Source of the DNA: Bacillaceae bacterium
GTDB taxonomy: Bacteria > Bacillota > Bacilli > JACDOE01
NCBI GenBank assembly: GCA_017656255.1
Contig: JACDOE010000005.1
Span: forward strand, 96,704-160,703
DNA length: 64,000 nt
Direction of reading: 5' to 3'
This document shows positions 1-9,708 of this stretch, piece by piece. Positions within the stretch are counted from its first letter, which is position 1. Every line of letters begins with the position of its first letter. Position numbers and translations under genes: made by a program. The notes below the pieces were generated by a model that did no database searches, was not told the DNA's origin, and was given only the letters and a program-made list of their open reading frames with translations.

Positions 1-411
1 ATCACCGAGAGTATTGTGATGAACAATCCCGATGTCACACTGAATACACTGAACAAATTAAAAATGATGGGGGTTAAAATCGCACTTGATGATTTTGGAA
101 CCGGCTATTCTTCTCTCAATTATCTGAAACGGTTTCCCATCGATACCTTGAAAATCGACAGATCTTTTGTACAGGATGTGACGGCCAACCAGGATGACCG
201 GGCGATTGTAACTGCGATGATCAATCTCGCACACAGTCTTCAGCTCAAAGTTGTGGCCGAAGGTGTGGAAACGGAAGAGCAACTGCTTTTACTTAACGAA
301 TACCACTGTGATGAAATACAGGGTTATTTCTGCAGTCATCCCCTTCCGGCTGATCAATTCAGCCAGTTGATTCTGGACAGGGAAGGGCAGATGGAGTGTC
401 TGGACGGATAA
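1..411 (+). CDS. EAL-domain c-di-GMP phosphodiesterase, C-terminal part
   Basis: The frame is open from base 1, so the gene begins before the window and only about 136 C-terminal residues are present. They carry the second half of an EAL domain: DDFGTGYSS (metal and catalytic loop), KIDRSFV, AEGVET and the closing QGY motif. EAL domains with these residues hydrolyse cyclic di-GMP to pGpG in the cytoplasm. Because the key acidic and lysine residues in this half are intact, an active enzyme is likely. The domains upstream (GGDEF, PAS or membrane sensor) cannot be seen. A terminator follows directly. Confidence 0.9.
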   Translation: MTESIVMNNPDVTLNTLNKLKMMGVKIALDDFGTGYSSLNYLKRFPIDTLKIDRSFVQDVTANQDDRAIVTAMINLAHSLQLKVVAEGVETEEQLLLLNEYHCDEIQGYFCSHPLPADQFSQLILDREGQMECLDG

Positions 412-436
412 CACACCGGGAAACTTGTCGTTTCAT

Positions 437-466
437 AGCCCCCATGTCAGTGGGGCTCTATTTTTT
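437..466 (+). terminator. Intrinsic terminator after the EAL gene
   Basis: The hairpin AGCCCC...GGGGCT is followed by a T-rich run. It separates the EAL gene from the sensor kinase gene. Confidence 0.75.
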
Positions 467-486
467 CTCTTTTGAGGTGGGATGTC

Positions 487-3141
487 ATGAATCGCTATTA
501 TTCAGAGGTTGTCCGTCGCCTGCTTGGGATTCAGGAAAACGAGTCCCCTCCCAAGACGTTTAATGGTATGTTTGCCGTTCTACTTCTTCTGGCTGTCATT
601 CAACTGGTTCTGATATTCATTAAACCTGAGTGGCGCGTACCGGAAAGTATCCATCGATCGATTCACCTCTTGTTTAGCAACTATGTGGTGATTGTTTCAT
701 TTCTTGTTTTTATTCTGGGATGGAACAGTGATCATAAGAAACCGGATCGAAACCTGTCCATTCTGGCCGGTGCCTACCTGGGGGCAGGGTTGATCAATCT
801 GGTCAATCTTTTGGCCGGGCAGGGAATTCCGATGTTTGCCATACTGGATCGGGAATGGCAGAATTTTGTTTACGAGAGTGCCAGCCTCCTCCTGATCCAG
901 ATCGCTCTGCTTCTGGTTGCGGTGTTACCGTTACAGCCCCATTCGTTCAGACGGCGAATTTATCTGACGGCCGTTCTTGTTTTTACCGGAGGGGTGATCG
1001 GAGCAGGGCTGGGTAACGCATGGTTTCAAATAGAAACAGGGGAAACCGCGATACAATCGGTCATGACCATCCTTCTTTCAGTGACTGCTGTTTTTCTGTA
1101 TCACCGTTATCGCGGGTCACGACCTTTTGAGAGAGGCTATCTGCTTGCCGTTGTTTTATTCGGGATGCTGAGTCAGATCAGTTTCATCTACTCCGTTGCA
1201 GAGGATGATATATTCCGGGGAACCGGATATATCTATCAAATGATTGCATCGGCCCTGATATTGCAGGGGGTTATCTATGAAAATATGCTGAAGCCTTTTC
1301 GGCGTCTGCAAAAATCGGAACAGATATTAAGCAAGAGTAAAAACTGGCTGACCTCCATATTAAAAAGTGTCTATGACGGTGTTGTGATAACGGATCGGAA
1401 CGGGAAAATTACCTTTATGAACCGAAATGCGGAGAAAATAACGGGCTGGACCTGGCCGGAGGCTTCGGGCCAATCCGTTATGAAAGTGTTTCAAGTGACG
1501 GAAGGTGAACATCCTGTTTCGAAAGTGATGCAAGATGTGAATGAGAGTGGATTTATCAGCGAGGTGAAAATTCGGGATCGGACAGGCCGGGAACGTTATA
1601 TTCAGAGCAGTGCCACCCTGATTCGGGAAAATCAGGAGGAACAGACCGGCGTTATTTTTATCTTTCGGGATATCACGGTTCGAAAAAAGACAGAAGAAAA
1701 GACACAGCGGTTGATTGCCATTCTGGAAGCGACATCAGACTATGTGGCGACCATGGATGCCAGTGGCAGGATATTGTATCTGAACAAGGCGGCCCGGGAA
1801 TTTTTAGGGGTAAGCGGTTCAGAAGGTCTGTCTATCAACGATATTTCATATATTTTTTCTGAAACAGAGCGGGAAAACATCCTGAAAACGGGGCTGGGAG
1901 AGGCAGCACAAAAAGGGGTATGGAAAGGTGAAACGGTCTTTTTTAACCGGGATGGCCAGAAAATACCCGTTTCCCAGGTGATCATCGCACATCCGGGCAC
2001 CACGGGAGACGTCGCCTATTATTCGACGATTGCCCGGGACATTCGTGACCTGAAAGAGGCGGAGGAGAGGTTGCTTTTTTCCGCCACGGTTTATGACAAT
2101 ATATCAGAAGGCGTTCTGATCACCGATAAACATAATAAAATACTGTCGGTGAATCCGGCGTTTACACGTATTACCGGCTACCGGGAAGAGGAAGTAATCG
2201 GCGAGGATCCCGGTGTGTTAAGCTCCGGCAAACATGACCGGAATTTCTATGAGAAAATGTGGTCGGAAGTGATGTCAGAAGGTAAATGGAAAGGAGAAAT
2301 CTGGAACCGCCACCGGGATGGGACACTCTTTCTCGAAGAGATCAGTATTAAGGCGATTTATGATGATCAGGGCAATATCATTCATTATGTGGGCCTGTTC
2401 AAGGATATCACGGAACAAAAGAAAACCGAAGAATTGTTGAAAAAATCGGACCGGCTGGCGGTGGCCGGGCAACTGGCGGCGGGAATCGCCCACGAGATCC
2501 GAAATCCGTTGACGTCGATTCGCGGGTTCATTCAATTCATGCAAATGAATTCTGAAAAAGAAAATCAATATTTTGATATCATCCTGACTGAACTGGACCG
2601 AATCAATGAAATCGTCAGTGAACTGCTTGTATTGGCCCGACCACAGGCCGTCCATTTTCAGAAGCATGACATGAAGGTGCTGATTGAGGAAGTGGTCACC
2701 CTTTTTCAAAGCCATGCTGTGCTCAACAATGTACAGATCATCAGTCGGATCGAACCCGGATTACCCGGTGTCTATTGTGAGAAAAACCAGTTAAAACAGG
2801 TGTTGATCAATCTGTTGAAGAATGCACTGGAATCGATGCCCGATGGTGGAAAAGTGAGCATTGATGCCTCTGTCAGAGGGGACGAATTACGGGTCCGGAT
2901 CACGGATGAAGGGGTGGGTATCAAGAAAGAACACCTGCCCCGGCTTGGAGAACCGTTTTACAGTACAAAGGCGGACGGTACCGGTCTGGGACTGATGATC
3001 AGCCAGAAAATTATCGAAGATCATCACGGTAGAATTGAGATCTCCAGCGAGGAAGGGAAAGGCACCACCGTGGATGTCGTACTTCCGTTATCAACATCTC
3101 TGGAGAAAAGCACTGAAAACCGGGGGGCGCGGCTAGAGTGA
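487..3141 (+). CDS. Membrane multi-PAS sensor histidine kinase (sporulation-kinase-like)
   Basis: About 884 residues. ATG 487 is chosen because GAGGTGG lies 6 bases upstream; the frame is open slightly further. The N-terminal ~270 residues form a bundle of about seven or eight hydrophobic segments. Three PAS domains follow (roughly 290-395, 405-520 and 535-650), each with the NxxxxxxTG/LG pattern and PAC tails. The end is a HisKA domain with HEIRNPLTS (His669) and an HATPase_c domain with N, G1 (DEGVGI) and GTGLGL boxes. The HEIRNPLTSIRGFIQF block resembles KinA/KinE-type kinases that feed phosphorelays, but the signal and partner are unknown. No response regulator is adjacent. Its 3' end overlaps the convergent pucR-like gene by 9 bases. 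Confidence 0.88.
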   Translation: MNRYYSEVVRRLLGIQENESPPKTFNGMFAVLLLLAVIQLVLIFIKPEWRVPESIHRSIHLLFSNYVVIVSFLVFILGWNSDHKKPDRNLSILAGAYLGAGLINLVNLLAGQGIPMFAILDREWQNFVYESASLLLIQIALLLVAVLPLQPHSFRRRIYLTAVLVFTGGVIGAGLGNAWFQIETGETAIQSVMTILLSVTAVFLYHRYRGSRPFERGYLLAVVLFGMLSQISFIYSVAEDDIFRGTGYIYQMIASALILQGVIYENMLKPFRRLQKSEQILSKSKNWLTSILKSVYDGVVITDRNGKITFMNRNAEKITGWTWPEASGQSVMKVFQVTEGEHPVSKVMQDVNESGFISEVKIRDRTGRERYIQSSATLIRENQEEQTGVIFIFRDITVRKKTEEKTQRLIAILEATSDYVATMDASGRILYLNKAAREFLGVSGSEGLSINDISYIFSETERENILKTGLGEAAQKGVWKGETVFFNRDGQKIPVSQVIIAHPGTTGDVAYYSTIARDIRDLKEAEERLLFSATVYDNISEGVLITDKHNKILSVNPAFTRITGYREEEVIGEDPGVLSSGKHDRNFYEKMWSEVMSEGKWKGEIWNRHRDGTLFLEEISIKAIYDDQGNIIHYVGLFKDITEQKKTEELLKKSDRLAVAGQLAAGIAHEIRNPLTSIRGFIQFMQMNSEKENQYFDIILTELDRINEIVSELLVLARPQAVHFQKHDMKVLIEEVVTLFQSHAVLNNVQIISRIEPGLPGVYCEKNQLKQVLINLLKNALESMPDGGKVSIDASVRGDELRVRITDEGVGIKKEHLPRLGEPFYSTKADGTGLGLMISQKIIEDHHGRIEISSEEGKGTTVDVVLPLSTSLEKSTENRGARLE

Positions 3142-4836
3142 GTCCTGATCCTGCGCCATTCCCGTTGTCCACAGTTTAATGCTGAGATCGAGCAAAAAGA
3201 GATCATCGGGATCCAACAGGGAGCGACCGGTCAGGGATTCGATTTTGCGCAGGCGGTACAGGAGGGATTGACGGTGCAGATTGAGCGCCCGTGCCGTCTG
3301 GCTGACGTTTCGCTGGTGGCGGATATAAGTGGCCAGGGTCCGGATGAGATCGAGTCCTTTTTGCTGGTCATGCTCGATCAAGGTTCCGATGGTGGACAGG
3401 GCAATTTCCCGGATTTCTTGGTTGCTGGCCAGTTGCTGCAACGAACGGTATATGCCGGTATTGGCATAGGTACTCCGGTGACCGGGCCCTTTTTGCCGCC
3501 GTCCGATGTTTAAGGCGATTCGGGCGTCATTGAAACTCTCATGGAACGAATTGACGCCGGCGGTATTTTCACCGATCCCCCAGGATAGAATGATACCCGG
3601 CAGCATTTCTTGCAGGGCCTGTTCCGTCTGATCCAGGTATTTTTCAATGTCTTCTTGAATCCGGCCCGGATGGTATTCCAGAAAGATCACGAAATGCTCC
3701 TGCTGATAGGTGGTCATCATCTGTATCTTCCGTTTTTTTGCAACGCGAATAAATTGCTCCTCGATGTTTCGGACAATGCTCTCACGCCACTGCTCAAAGG
3801 AGGGCTGGTCCGATTTTCTTTTCCCGTACAGGTGTGTCAGATTTTCCGGATAGCCGACCAGGCAGACGTAGGGCAGGTCAACCCGGTAATGAAGGGACTT
3901 TGCCTGAGAGATCACGGTGTCCCACGATTCAAAGTCCCCCCGGGCCAGGCTCCATACAAAATCCCCCCGCAGCCGCATCTCGGTTTCCAGAACCGCATTT
4001 TCCCGCTGAAACCACAGGGAGGATGCGGTGACGGCATGCTCCAGGATATTGGCGTTTCCCCCTTCCAGGAAGGTTTCCGGCAAAATGTCAGATGGAATGG
4101 AGAAGACCAGATACCCCTGAATCCGATTGCCGAATCCGACGGATGCCCGGATCATGCTGTCTTCTCCTGTGGTGGCCCAGGTGACGTTGGACAGGAGTCT
4201 TTCATCTGTCTGAAGGGGTTGCCAGTTCAGGGCGTGGTCCATAAACAGACTGTGCTCCTTCCACTTGTTGACCAGTTTCTCGGAACCGGGGCTGGTTCCC
4301 TTAATCTGGCCTTCCCGGTCGATCACGATGACCGGGCGTCCCAGTTTCTGCTTCAGCACCCGGGCAAAAACGGACAGATCCGCTTCCCGGATAAAAAGGC
4401 TCAACAGTTCTTTTTGCATTTCCTCCGATTCTTTGAGTACGGAGCGTTGCCAGTTCTGCAGGCGTCCCAGCACTTCACGCATAATGTCGGCAAAGCGGAC
4501 TTCCCATGGGACTTCGATAATCGGAAAGCCTTCCTGTTCCGCCAGGTTGATGACCGGTTCCGGAATCTCGAAGATATGTCTCCCTGTCGCGACAGCCAGT
4601 GCCGAGGCCCGGGAGTTCATCACATCTTCGACGAAGTTCTGAAACATCCCGGGGTCATGCCCGCACCCGACCGCTGTGCTTAATACAAATTCATTTTTTT
4701 GTACAAAATCTTCAACCGGAATCTCAATGACGGAAATGGAATTGACCGGACGATGTTTCAGATTGTCGCGTGCTGATTTTACCCGGGCCCGTTTCATCAC
4801 ATCCAGGTTGATCACATCCTGCATGGTAAACTGCAT
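3133..4836 (-). CDS. PucR-family transcriptional regulator of the ectoine island
   Basis: 567 residues. An N-terminal PucR domain (about 1-125) is followed by a central GGDEF-like/GAF-like region and a C-terminal PucR helix-turn-helix (about 495-560, with VSQTARALNLHRQSLLYRLRKIE). PucR proteins usually activate catabolic operons in response to a pathway metabolite. GGGGGAG sits 8 bases before the ATG. It is read together with eutB, away from the doeA-ehuA operon, so control of ectoine use is the natural inference. Proteobacterial ectoine clusters generally use EnuR (MocR-type) and AsnC regulators instead. The effector has not been identified. Confidence 0.87.
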   Translation of the reverse strand: MQFTMQDVINLDVMKRARVKSARDNLKHRPVNSISVIEIPVEDFVQKNEFVLSTAVGCGHDPGMFQNFVEDVMNSRASALAVATGRHIFEIPEPVINLAEQEGFPIIEVPWEVRFADIMREVLGRLQNWQRSVLKESEEMQKELLSLFIREADLSVFARVLKQKLGRPVIVIDREGQIKGTSPGSEKLVNKWKEHSLFMDHALNWQPLQTDERLLSNVTWATTGEDSMIRASVGFGNRIQGYLVFSIPSDILPETFLEGGNANILEHAVTASSLWFQRENAVLETEMRLRGDFVWSLARGDFESWDTVISQAKSLHYRVDLPYVCLVGYPENLTHLYGKRKSDQPSFEQWRESIVRNIEEQFIRVAKKRKIQMMTTYQQEHFVIFLEYHPGRIQEDIEKYLDQTEQALQEMLPGIILSWGIGENTAGVNSFHESFNDARIALNIGRRQKGPGHRSTYANTGIYRSLQQLASNQEIREIALSTIGTLIEHDQQKGLDLIRTLATYIRHQRNVSQTARALNLHRQSLLYRLRKIESLTGRSLLDPDDLFLLDLSIKLWTTGMAQDQDSL

Positions 4837-4866
4837 CGTACTTGCTCCCCCTTTTTGCTCTAAACC

Positions 4867-5853
4867 TCAGTTATGGGAATCGGCAATGTCAAACAAAACA
4901 CCGAGGTCGACATTACTTCCCGTGATGATCCCCACGGCCTGGCGGACATCCCCGCTGACCTTTCCGCTTATAAAAGCGGCGATCGGTGTAGCGGCAGCTC
5001 CTTCTACAATCATCTTATGCGTTTTCAACATATAATTCATTCCTGCGGCGATGGCATCTTCGGGTAGGAGAATGGTCTGATCAATATAAGCTTTGACCAT
5101 GGGATAGGTGTAGCGGTTGTTCAGTCCGATTCCTCCCAGCAGGCTGTCCGCCAGCGTATCCTGCTCCTCAAGCACGATAGGTTTTCCGGCTTTCAGGCTC
5201 TCGTGCATCACCGCTGACTTCTCCATGGAAACACCGATAATCCGGATGTCGGGCACACTGGTCTTGAGGGCCAGGGCAATCCCGGCAAGAAGCCCGCCTC
5301 CGGACAGAGGAATGATCACCGTATCGACGCGGGGCAGTTGTGCCATAATCTCCAGGCCGATGGTCCCCTGTCCGGCGATCACATGGGGATCATCAAACGG
5401 TTTGATGACCGTCAACCCTTCCTTATCCTGCAGATTGTAGCAGGCCTTTTCCGCGTCATCCTGACCTTGCCCGCAGAACTTGATATCAGCACCCAGGCTG
5501 CGGATGGCTTCGATTTTGGCCGGGGCCACCCGGTTGGACACACAAATGACGGCACGGATTCCCAGTTCCCGCGCGATATAAGAAACGGCGAGGCCGTGAT
5601 TGCCGGTAGAGAAAGTGGTGACGCCGCGTTGCCTCTGTTCCTCGGTCAGGCTCAGGATTTTGTTGGCCGCTCCCCGGATCTTGAACGCCCGGATCTGATG
5701 AAGGTTTTCCAGTTTGAGATAGACATCGGCATGGGTGTGATCCTTAAGGCCGGTGGTGGGGATGAGTGGTGTTTCATTGACAAAAGGAGCAATGCGCCTG
5801 CGGGCCTCCCAGATATCCCGAATGGTGATGTCGGCCGGTGGAGATGCCGTCAT
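4867..5853 (-). CDS. eutB: Hydroxyectoine utilisation dehydratase EutB-like
   Basis: 328 residues of the serine/threonine dehydratase PLP fold II family. The Schiff-base lysine is Lys58 in RAFKIRGA, with a phosphate-binding glycine loop SGGGLLAG. A clear AAAGGAG precedes the ATG. General threonine dehydratases look alike, but its place beside doeA, eutC and ehuBCDA supports the EutB role, which with EutC converts hydroxyectoine-derived intermediates into the ectoine route. It lies downstream of the divergent promoter region and is followed by the pucR-like gene only 30 bases later, so the two probably form one leftward transcript. EutA, the usual third partner, is not in the window. Confidence 0.82.
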   Translation of the reverse strand: MTASPPADITIRDIWEARRRIAPFVNETPLIPTTGLKDHTHADVYLKLENLHQIRAFKIRGAANKILSLTEEQRQRGVTTFSTGNHGLAVSYIARELGIRAVICVSNRVAPAKIEAIRSLGADIKFCGQGQDDAEKACYNLQDKEGLTVIKPFDDPHVIAGQGTIGLEIMAQLPRVDTVIIPLSGGGLLAGIALALKTSVPDIRIIGVSMEKSAVMHESLKAGKPIVLEEQDTLADSLLGGIGLNNRYTYPMVKAYIDQTILLPEDAIAAGMNYMLKTHKMIVEGAAATPIAAFISGKVSGDVRQAVGIITGSNVDLGVLFDIADSHN

Positions 5854-6182
5854 GGTCTCAGCTCCTTTCTGAAATGGGGTGGAGATGAAAACGCCTCCAT
5901 ATGAGGATAAAACTGTATTTATGACGACTGTTCATCCGTTTATTTCTGACTGGAGTATAAAATGTGAAGAAGCTCTCCGTCAACTGATATGACTGAATTA
6001 TACGAATTTTTATTAAAATTGTCTACAAATATCTTAAAAACTTCATACAATTTTAACGTTGTCTGTTAAAAGTAAAGTTTCATATGATGAGAGTATTGAA
6101 GGATATATTTCATCTGATAGGGTTTCTGTAGTTATTTGAAAATTTCAGATCGGCGAAGGAAGCCCGGGAGGGAGTGTTGGTG
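5854..6182. promoter_or_regulatory. Divergent control region between eutB-pucR and the doeA operon
   Basis: An AT-rich 329-base gap without a convincing gene. A rightward sigma-A-like promoter is visible: TTGTCT (6059-6064), 18 bases, TATGAT (6083-6088). Two direct copies of TTTCATnTGATnnG start at 6078 and 6108. They are exactly 30 bases apart, about three helical turns; the first overlaps the -10 and the second lies just downstream. This is a plausible site for the PucR-type regulator, but that is inference. Confidence 0.5.
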
Positions 6183-7352
6183 ATGTTGTCATTTGATATC
6201 ACAGAATATCAAGAGAGATTAAGAAATGTTAAACAAAAAATGGCAGCGGAAGGGATTGACGTTTTGTTAATCACAGATCCCGCCAACATGAATTATTTGT
6301 CCGGCTATGACGGCTGGTCATTCTATGTTCATCAAATGCTCATCGTCATCCTGGATGAGGAACAACCTTTCTGGATCGGGAGAGGGATGGATGCGAGAGG
6401 AGCCGAGTACACCACCTGGTTGGACTCCGATCATATCATTCCTTACGCCGATGATTATGTCCATTCCACCGTCAAACATCCGATGGACTTCGCGGCTGAG
6501 ATTCTGAAAGAAATCGGTCAGGCCCGCCGAACCATCGGTGTGGAGATGGATTCTTTCTATTTTACAGCCCAGAGTCTTGAAAGTTTAAGAAAAGGGCTCC
6601 CCGAGGCGACTTTCAAAAATGCCAATGTCCTGGTCAACTGGGTGCGGATCATCAAGTCACCCCGGGAAATCGAATACATCCGCAAAGCGGCAGTACTTGC
6701 CGAACTGGCGATGCAGAAAGCAATCGATTCTATCGATGTCGGGGTCCGGGAATGTGATGTGGTAGCCAATATCTATCACGCACAGATCAGCGGTACCGAT
6801 CAATTCGGAGGCGACTATCCCGCGATTGTTCCGATGCTGCCTTCCGGTGAACAGACCAGCACACCGCATCTGACCTGGACCGATTCCAGATATAAGGACG
6901 GAGATTCCGTCATCATTGAACTGGCCGGATGCTATAAACGCTATCACTGCCCGATGGCCCGGACCGTCGTGCTCAATTCTCCCACGCAAAAAGAACAGGA
7001 CCTGTCGAAAGTGGTGCTGGAAGGTTTGAACGAAACGCTGGACTCGATCAAGCCCGGCATGACCTGTGAGGATGTGGAAGCCATCTGGCGAAAATCGATT
7101 GAGAAAAGCGGGTTTAAAAAAGAATCCCGTATCGGCTATTCCACCGGCCTCAACTATCCGCCGGACTGGGGAGAGCGTACCGCCAGTCTTCGGCCCGGTG
7201 ACAAGACAGTGCTAAAGCCCAATATGGTCTTTCACTTGATCCCGGCCGTATGGCTCGACGACTGCGGCATTGAAATCAGCCAAACTTTTCGCGTTACGGA
7301 AAACGGGATTGAAACCATGACCCAGTTTCCCAGGCAGTTATTTATCAAGTAA
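6183..7352 (+). CDS. doeA: Ectoine hydrolase DoeA/EutD (M24 pita-bread fold)
   Basis: 389 residues. ATG 6183 is preferred because GGGAGGGA lies 9 bases upstream; weaker GTG and TTG codons precede it. It has a creatinase-like N-terminal lobe (about 1-150) and a pita-bread C-terminal lobe (about 165-385). The aspartates that bind metal in true M24 peptidases are replaced around residues 240-260 (IELAGCYKRYHCPMARTV), as expected for the specialised ectoine hydrolases rather than prolidases. The enzyme opens the ectoine ring to N-acetyl-diaminobutyrate in the cytoplasm. It is the first gene of the rightward operon. Confidence 0.86.
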   Translation: MLSFDITEYQERLRNVKQKMAAEGIDVLLITDPANMNYLSGYDGWSFYVHQMLIVILDEEQPFWIGRGMDARGAEYTTWLDSDHIIPYADDYVHSTVKHPMDFAAEILKEIGQARRTIGVEMDSFYFTAQSLESLRKGLPEATFKNANVLVNWVRIIKSPREIEYIRKAAVLAELAMQKAIDSIDVGVRECDVVANIYHAQISGTDQFGGDYPAIVPMLPSGEQTSTPHLTWTDSRYKDGDSVIIELAGCYKRYHCPMARTVVLNSPTQKEQDLSKVVLEGLNETLDSIKPGMTCEDVEAIWRKSIEKSGFKKESRIGYSTGLNYPPDWGERTASLRPGDKTVLKPNMVFHLIPAVWLDDCGIEISQTFRVTENGIETMTQFPRQLFIK

Positions 7353-7409
7353 GCTGCCTTTAACCGGGGACATGACGGACACAAATCCATGGAAAGGGGT
7401 GGTGATCCG

Positions 7410-8402
7410 ATGTTTCTCTTTCAGGAAGCGGAGATTCAGAAAGTGGTCACGTTAAATCAGGCGGCTATATTGAGAGTGGAAGATGCTTTCTCAAAACTGG
7501 CTGCCGGAGATGCGGTCATGCCTCCGATTATGCGGGTGGACATCGAAGAGAACAACGGGGAAGTGGATGTAAAGACGGCCTATATCCGGGCCTATGACAA
7601 ATTTGCGATCAAGATTTCTTCCGGTTTTTTTAATAATCCTTCCCTGGGCCTGCCGAGTGGCAATGGCATGATGTTATTGATCAGCACGGAAACGGGTATC
7701 CCGCAGGCGGTTCTTCTCGATAACGGGTATCTGACCGATGTACGCACAGCCGCAGCGGGTGCTGTTTCCGCCCGGTACCTGGCACCGAAAAAAGTGGACA
7801 CGGTGGGCATCATCGGGGCAGGAACCCAGGCCGGTTATCAACTGCTGGCTCTGGACCAGGTCCGGGATTTTGACCACGTACTTATCTACAGCCGGACCCG
7901 CGAACGCACGCAACAACTGATCGACAGGGTCGAGGGAAAAATCAGCGCCGATATCCGGCCGGCAGAGAATCCGGAAGAAGTGGTCCGACAGAGTCAGGTG
8001 GTGGTCACAGCCACACCGTCCCGGGATCCGATCATCAGGCGGGAATGGCTTCATCCCGGATTGCATATTACGGCGATGGGATCTGATGCCGAACACAAGC
8101 AGGAACTGGATCCGAAGCTATTGCCGGAAGTGGATGTGCTGGCCTGTGACCACAAAGAACAGTGTTTCCGGTTGGGCGAACTGCACCACGGCCTGGCATC
8201 CGGCGTCCTTTCCAAAGATCATGACATTGTTGAACTGGGGCAACTGACGTCCGGTTCCCGTCCGGGAAGGACCGACGACCGGCAGATTACCGTCTGTGAT
8301 CTGACCGGTACCGGTGTTCAGGATACGGCGATCGCCCTGTTTGCTTATCATGAATTGGCCTCAGCCGGAATGGGAATGAAGGTAGGCGAAACATCCCGTT
8401 AA
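7410..8402 (+). CDS. eutC: EutC-like ornithine cyclodeaminase/mu-crystallin family protein
   Basis: 330 residues, starting at ATG 7410 behind AAAGGGGTGG. A Rossmann segment VGIIGAGTQAGYQLLAL (about 127-143) binds NAD(P). The family includes ornithine cyclodeaminase, alanine dehydrogenase and ketimine reductases. In ectoine loci, EutC works with EutB on hydroxyectoine. The gene is 57 bases after doeA in the same operon. The family assignment is firm. The exact reaction rests on context. Confidence 0.83.
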   Translation: MFLFQEAEIQKVVTLNQAAILRVEDAFSKLAAGDAVMPPIMRVDIEENNGEVDVKTAYIRAYDKFAIKISSGFFNNPSLGLPSGNGMMLLISTETGIPQAVLLDNGYLTDVRTAAAGAVSARYLAPKKVDTVGIIGAGTQAGYQLLALDQVRDFDHVLIYSRTRERTQQLIDRVEGKISADIRPAENPEEVVRQSQVVVTATPSRDPIIRREWLHPGLHITAMGSDAEHKQELDPKLLPEVDVLACDHKEQCFRLGELHHGLASGVLSKDHDIVELGQLTSGSRPGRTDDRQITVCDLTGTGVQDTAIALFAYHELASAGMGMKVGETSR

Positions 8403-8460
8403 ATCGGGCTTGAAGATAAAGAGAGATCATGGACCAAACATCTTAAAAGGAGTGAGACGG

Positions 8461-9687
8461 ATGTCCAATCAAAAACCGAAACATGTGAATGCGAGAATGG
8501 GGACACAATCGATCTGGGGTGGGGAAGACGAGTACCTCATGCAGGGAGCGACGCAGGTTCCGGTGGTTCACAGTGTATCCTTCGGATATCACGATATTGA
8601 TACCTGGCACGATGTTGCCCTGGGTAAAGAAAAAGGACATATTTACGGCAGAAATACCAATCCGACGGTGGAAGTGTTTGAAGAAAAAGTACGCATTCTG
8701 GAAGGGGCTGAAGCAGCCACCAGCTTTTCAACAGGAATGGCGGCCATCAGCAATGCCCTTTTCACGCTGCTTTCTCCCGGAGACCGTGTCGTCTCGGTGA
8801 AAGACACCTATGGCGGAACCAACAAGATTTTTCTGGAGTTCCTGCCTCGTTTTCAGGTGGATGTCAGTCTGATCGATACGACGGACCATGAAGCACTGGA
8901 AAAGGAAATCGCCAGGGGATGCCAGGTGGTCTATCTGGAGACTCCGACCAATCCGACGCTGAAAGTCATTGATCTGAAGCGCCTGATCGACGCCGCTCAT
9001 AAAGTGGGAGCCACGGTGATTGTGGACAATACGTTCGCCACGCCGTTGAATCAGAATCCGCTTGAACTGGGAGCCGATCTGGTTCTGCACAGTGCGACTA
9101 AGTTCCTCGGCGGTCATGCCGATGCGCTGGGCGGTATCATCTGCGGGTCAAAGGAACTGATCGAAAAAATCTATCACTTCCGGGAAATCAACGGTGCCAC
9201 CCTTCATCCGATGGCGGCTTATCTGTTGTTGAGGGGGATGAAAACCCTGCACCTTCGTATTAAACAGCAAAATGAGAGTGCGATGAAAATCGCCCGTTTT
9301 CTGGAATCTCATCCGCTGGTGGAAGGCGTCTATTATCCGGGTCTGGAATCCAATGAAGGCCATGAAATTGCGAAGAAGCAAATGCGGGGATTCGGCGGTA
9401 TGCTCAGTTTTTCACTGAAAGGTGGCGTCGATTCCGTAAGGGAATTCCTGCCCCGCCTGCAATATGCCCATCTGGCGGCCAATCTCGGTGCCGTGGAAAC
9501 GATCGCTGCACCCCCGCGTACCAGCAGCCATGTGGAGTGTACGGAACAGGAGCGTGCGGCAATGGGAATTCCGGAAGGGCTCATCCGCTATTCTGTCGGT
9601 ATTGAAGATACGGAAGATCTGATTGCCGACCTGCAGCAGGCTCTCGATCATCTGGAAACGGCACTGAAAGCTTCATCGGTTCAATAA
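8461..9687 (+). CDS. Cystathionine gamma-synthase/lyase family PLP enzyme in the ectoine operon
   Basis: 408 residues, starting at ATG 8461 after AAAAGGAG. It has all the core marks of the Cys/Met metabolism PLP family: YGRNTNPT, TYGGT, ETPTNPT, the lysine in SATKFLGG (Lys214) and the C-terminal GLIRYSVGIED block. It lacks the cysteine typical of methionine gamma-lyases at the YGG(C)T position. The family performs gamma-elimination or gamma-replacement on homoserine derivatives and similar C4 amino acids. No sulfur gene is adjacent, and the operon makes diaminobutyrate, a C4 amino acid with a gamma-amino group. A role on diaminobutyrate or homoserine in ectoine breakdown is therefore possible but unproven. 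Confidence 0.85.
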   Translation: MSNQKPKHVNARMGTQSIWGGEDEYLMQGATQVPVVHSVSFGYHDIDTWHDVALGKEKGHIYGRNTNPTVEVFEEKVRILEGAEAATSFSTGMAAISNALFTLLSPGDRVVSVKDTYGGTNKIFLEFLPRFQVDVSLIDTTDHEALEKEIARGCQVVYLETPTNPTLKVIDLKRLIDAAHKVGATVIVDNTFATPLNQNPLELGADLVLHSATKFLGGHADALGGIICGSKELIEKIYHFREINGATLHPMAAYLLLRGMKTLHLRIKQQNESAMKIARFLESHPLVEGVYYPGLESNEGHEIAKKQMRGFGGMLSFSLKGGVDSVREFLPRLQYAHLAANLGAVETIAAPPRTSSHVECTEQERAAMGIPEGLIRYSVGIEDTEDLIADLQQALDHLETALKASSVQ

Positions 9688-9708
9688 TAGTGACATGTTA
9701 CAGGTTAA

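Noticed and set aside
3610..4683. A 357-codon open frame opposite the PucR-type gene
   Set aside because: No family features and no start signal; the minus-strand PucR product is clearly real.
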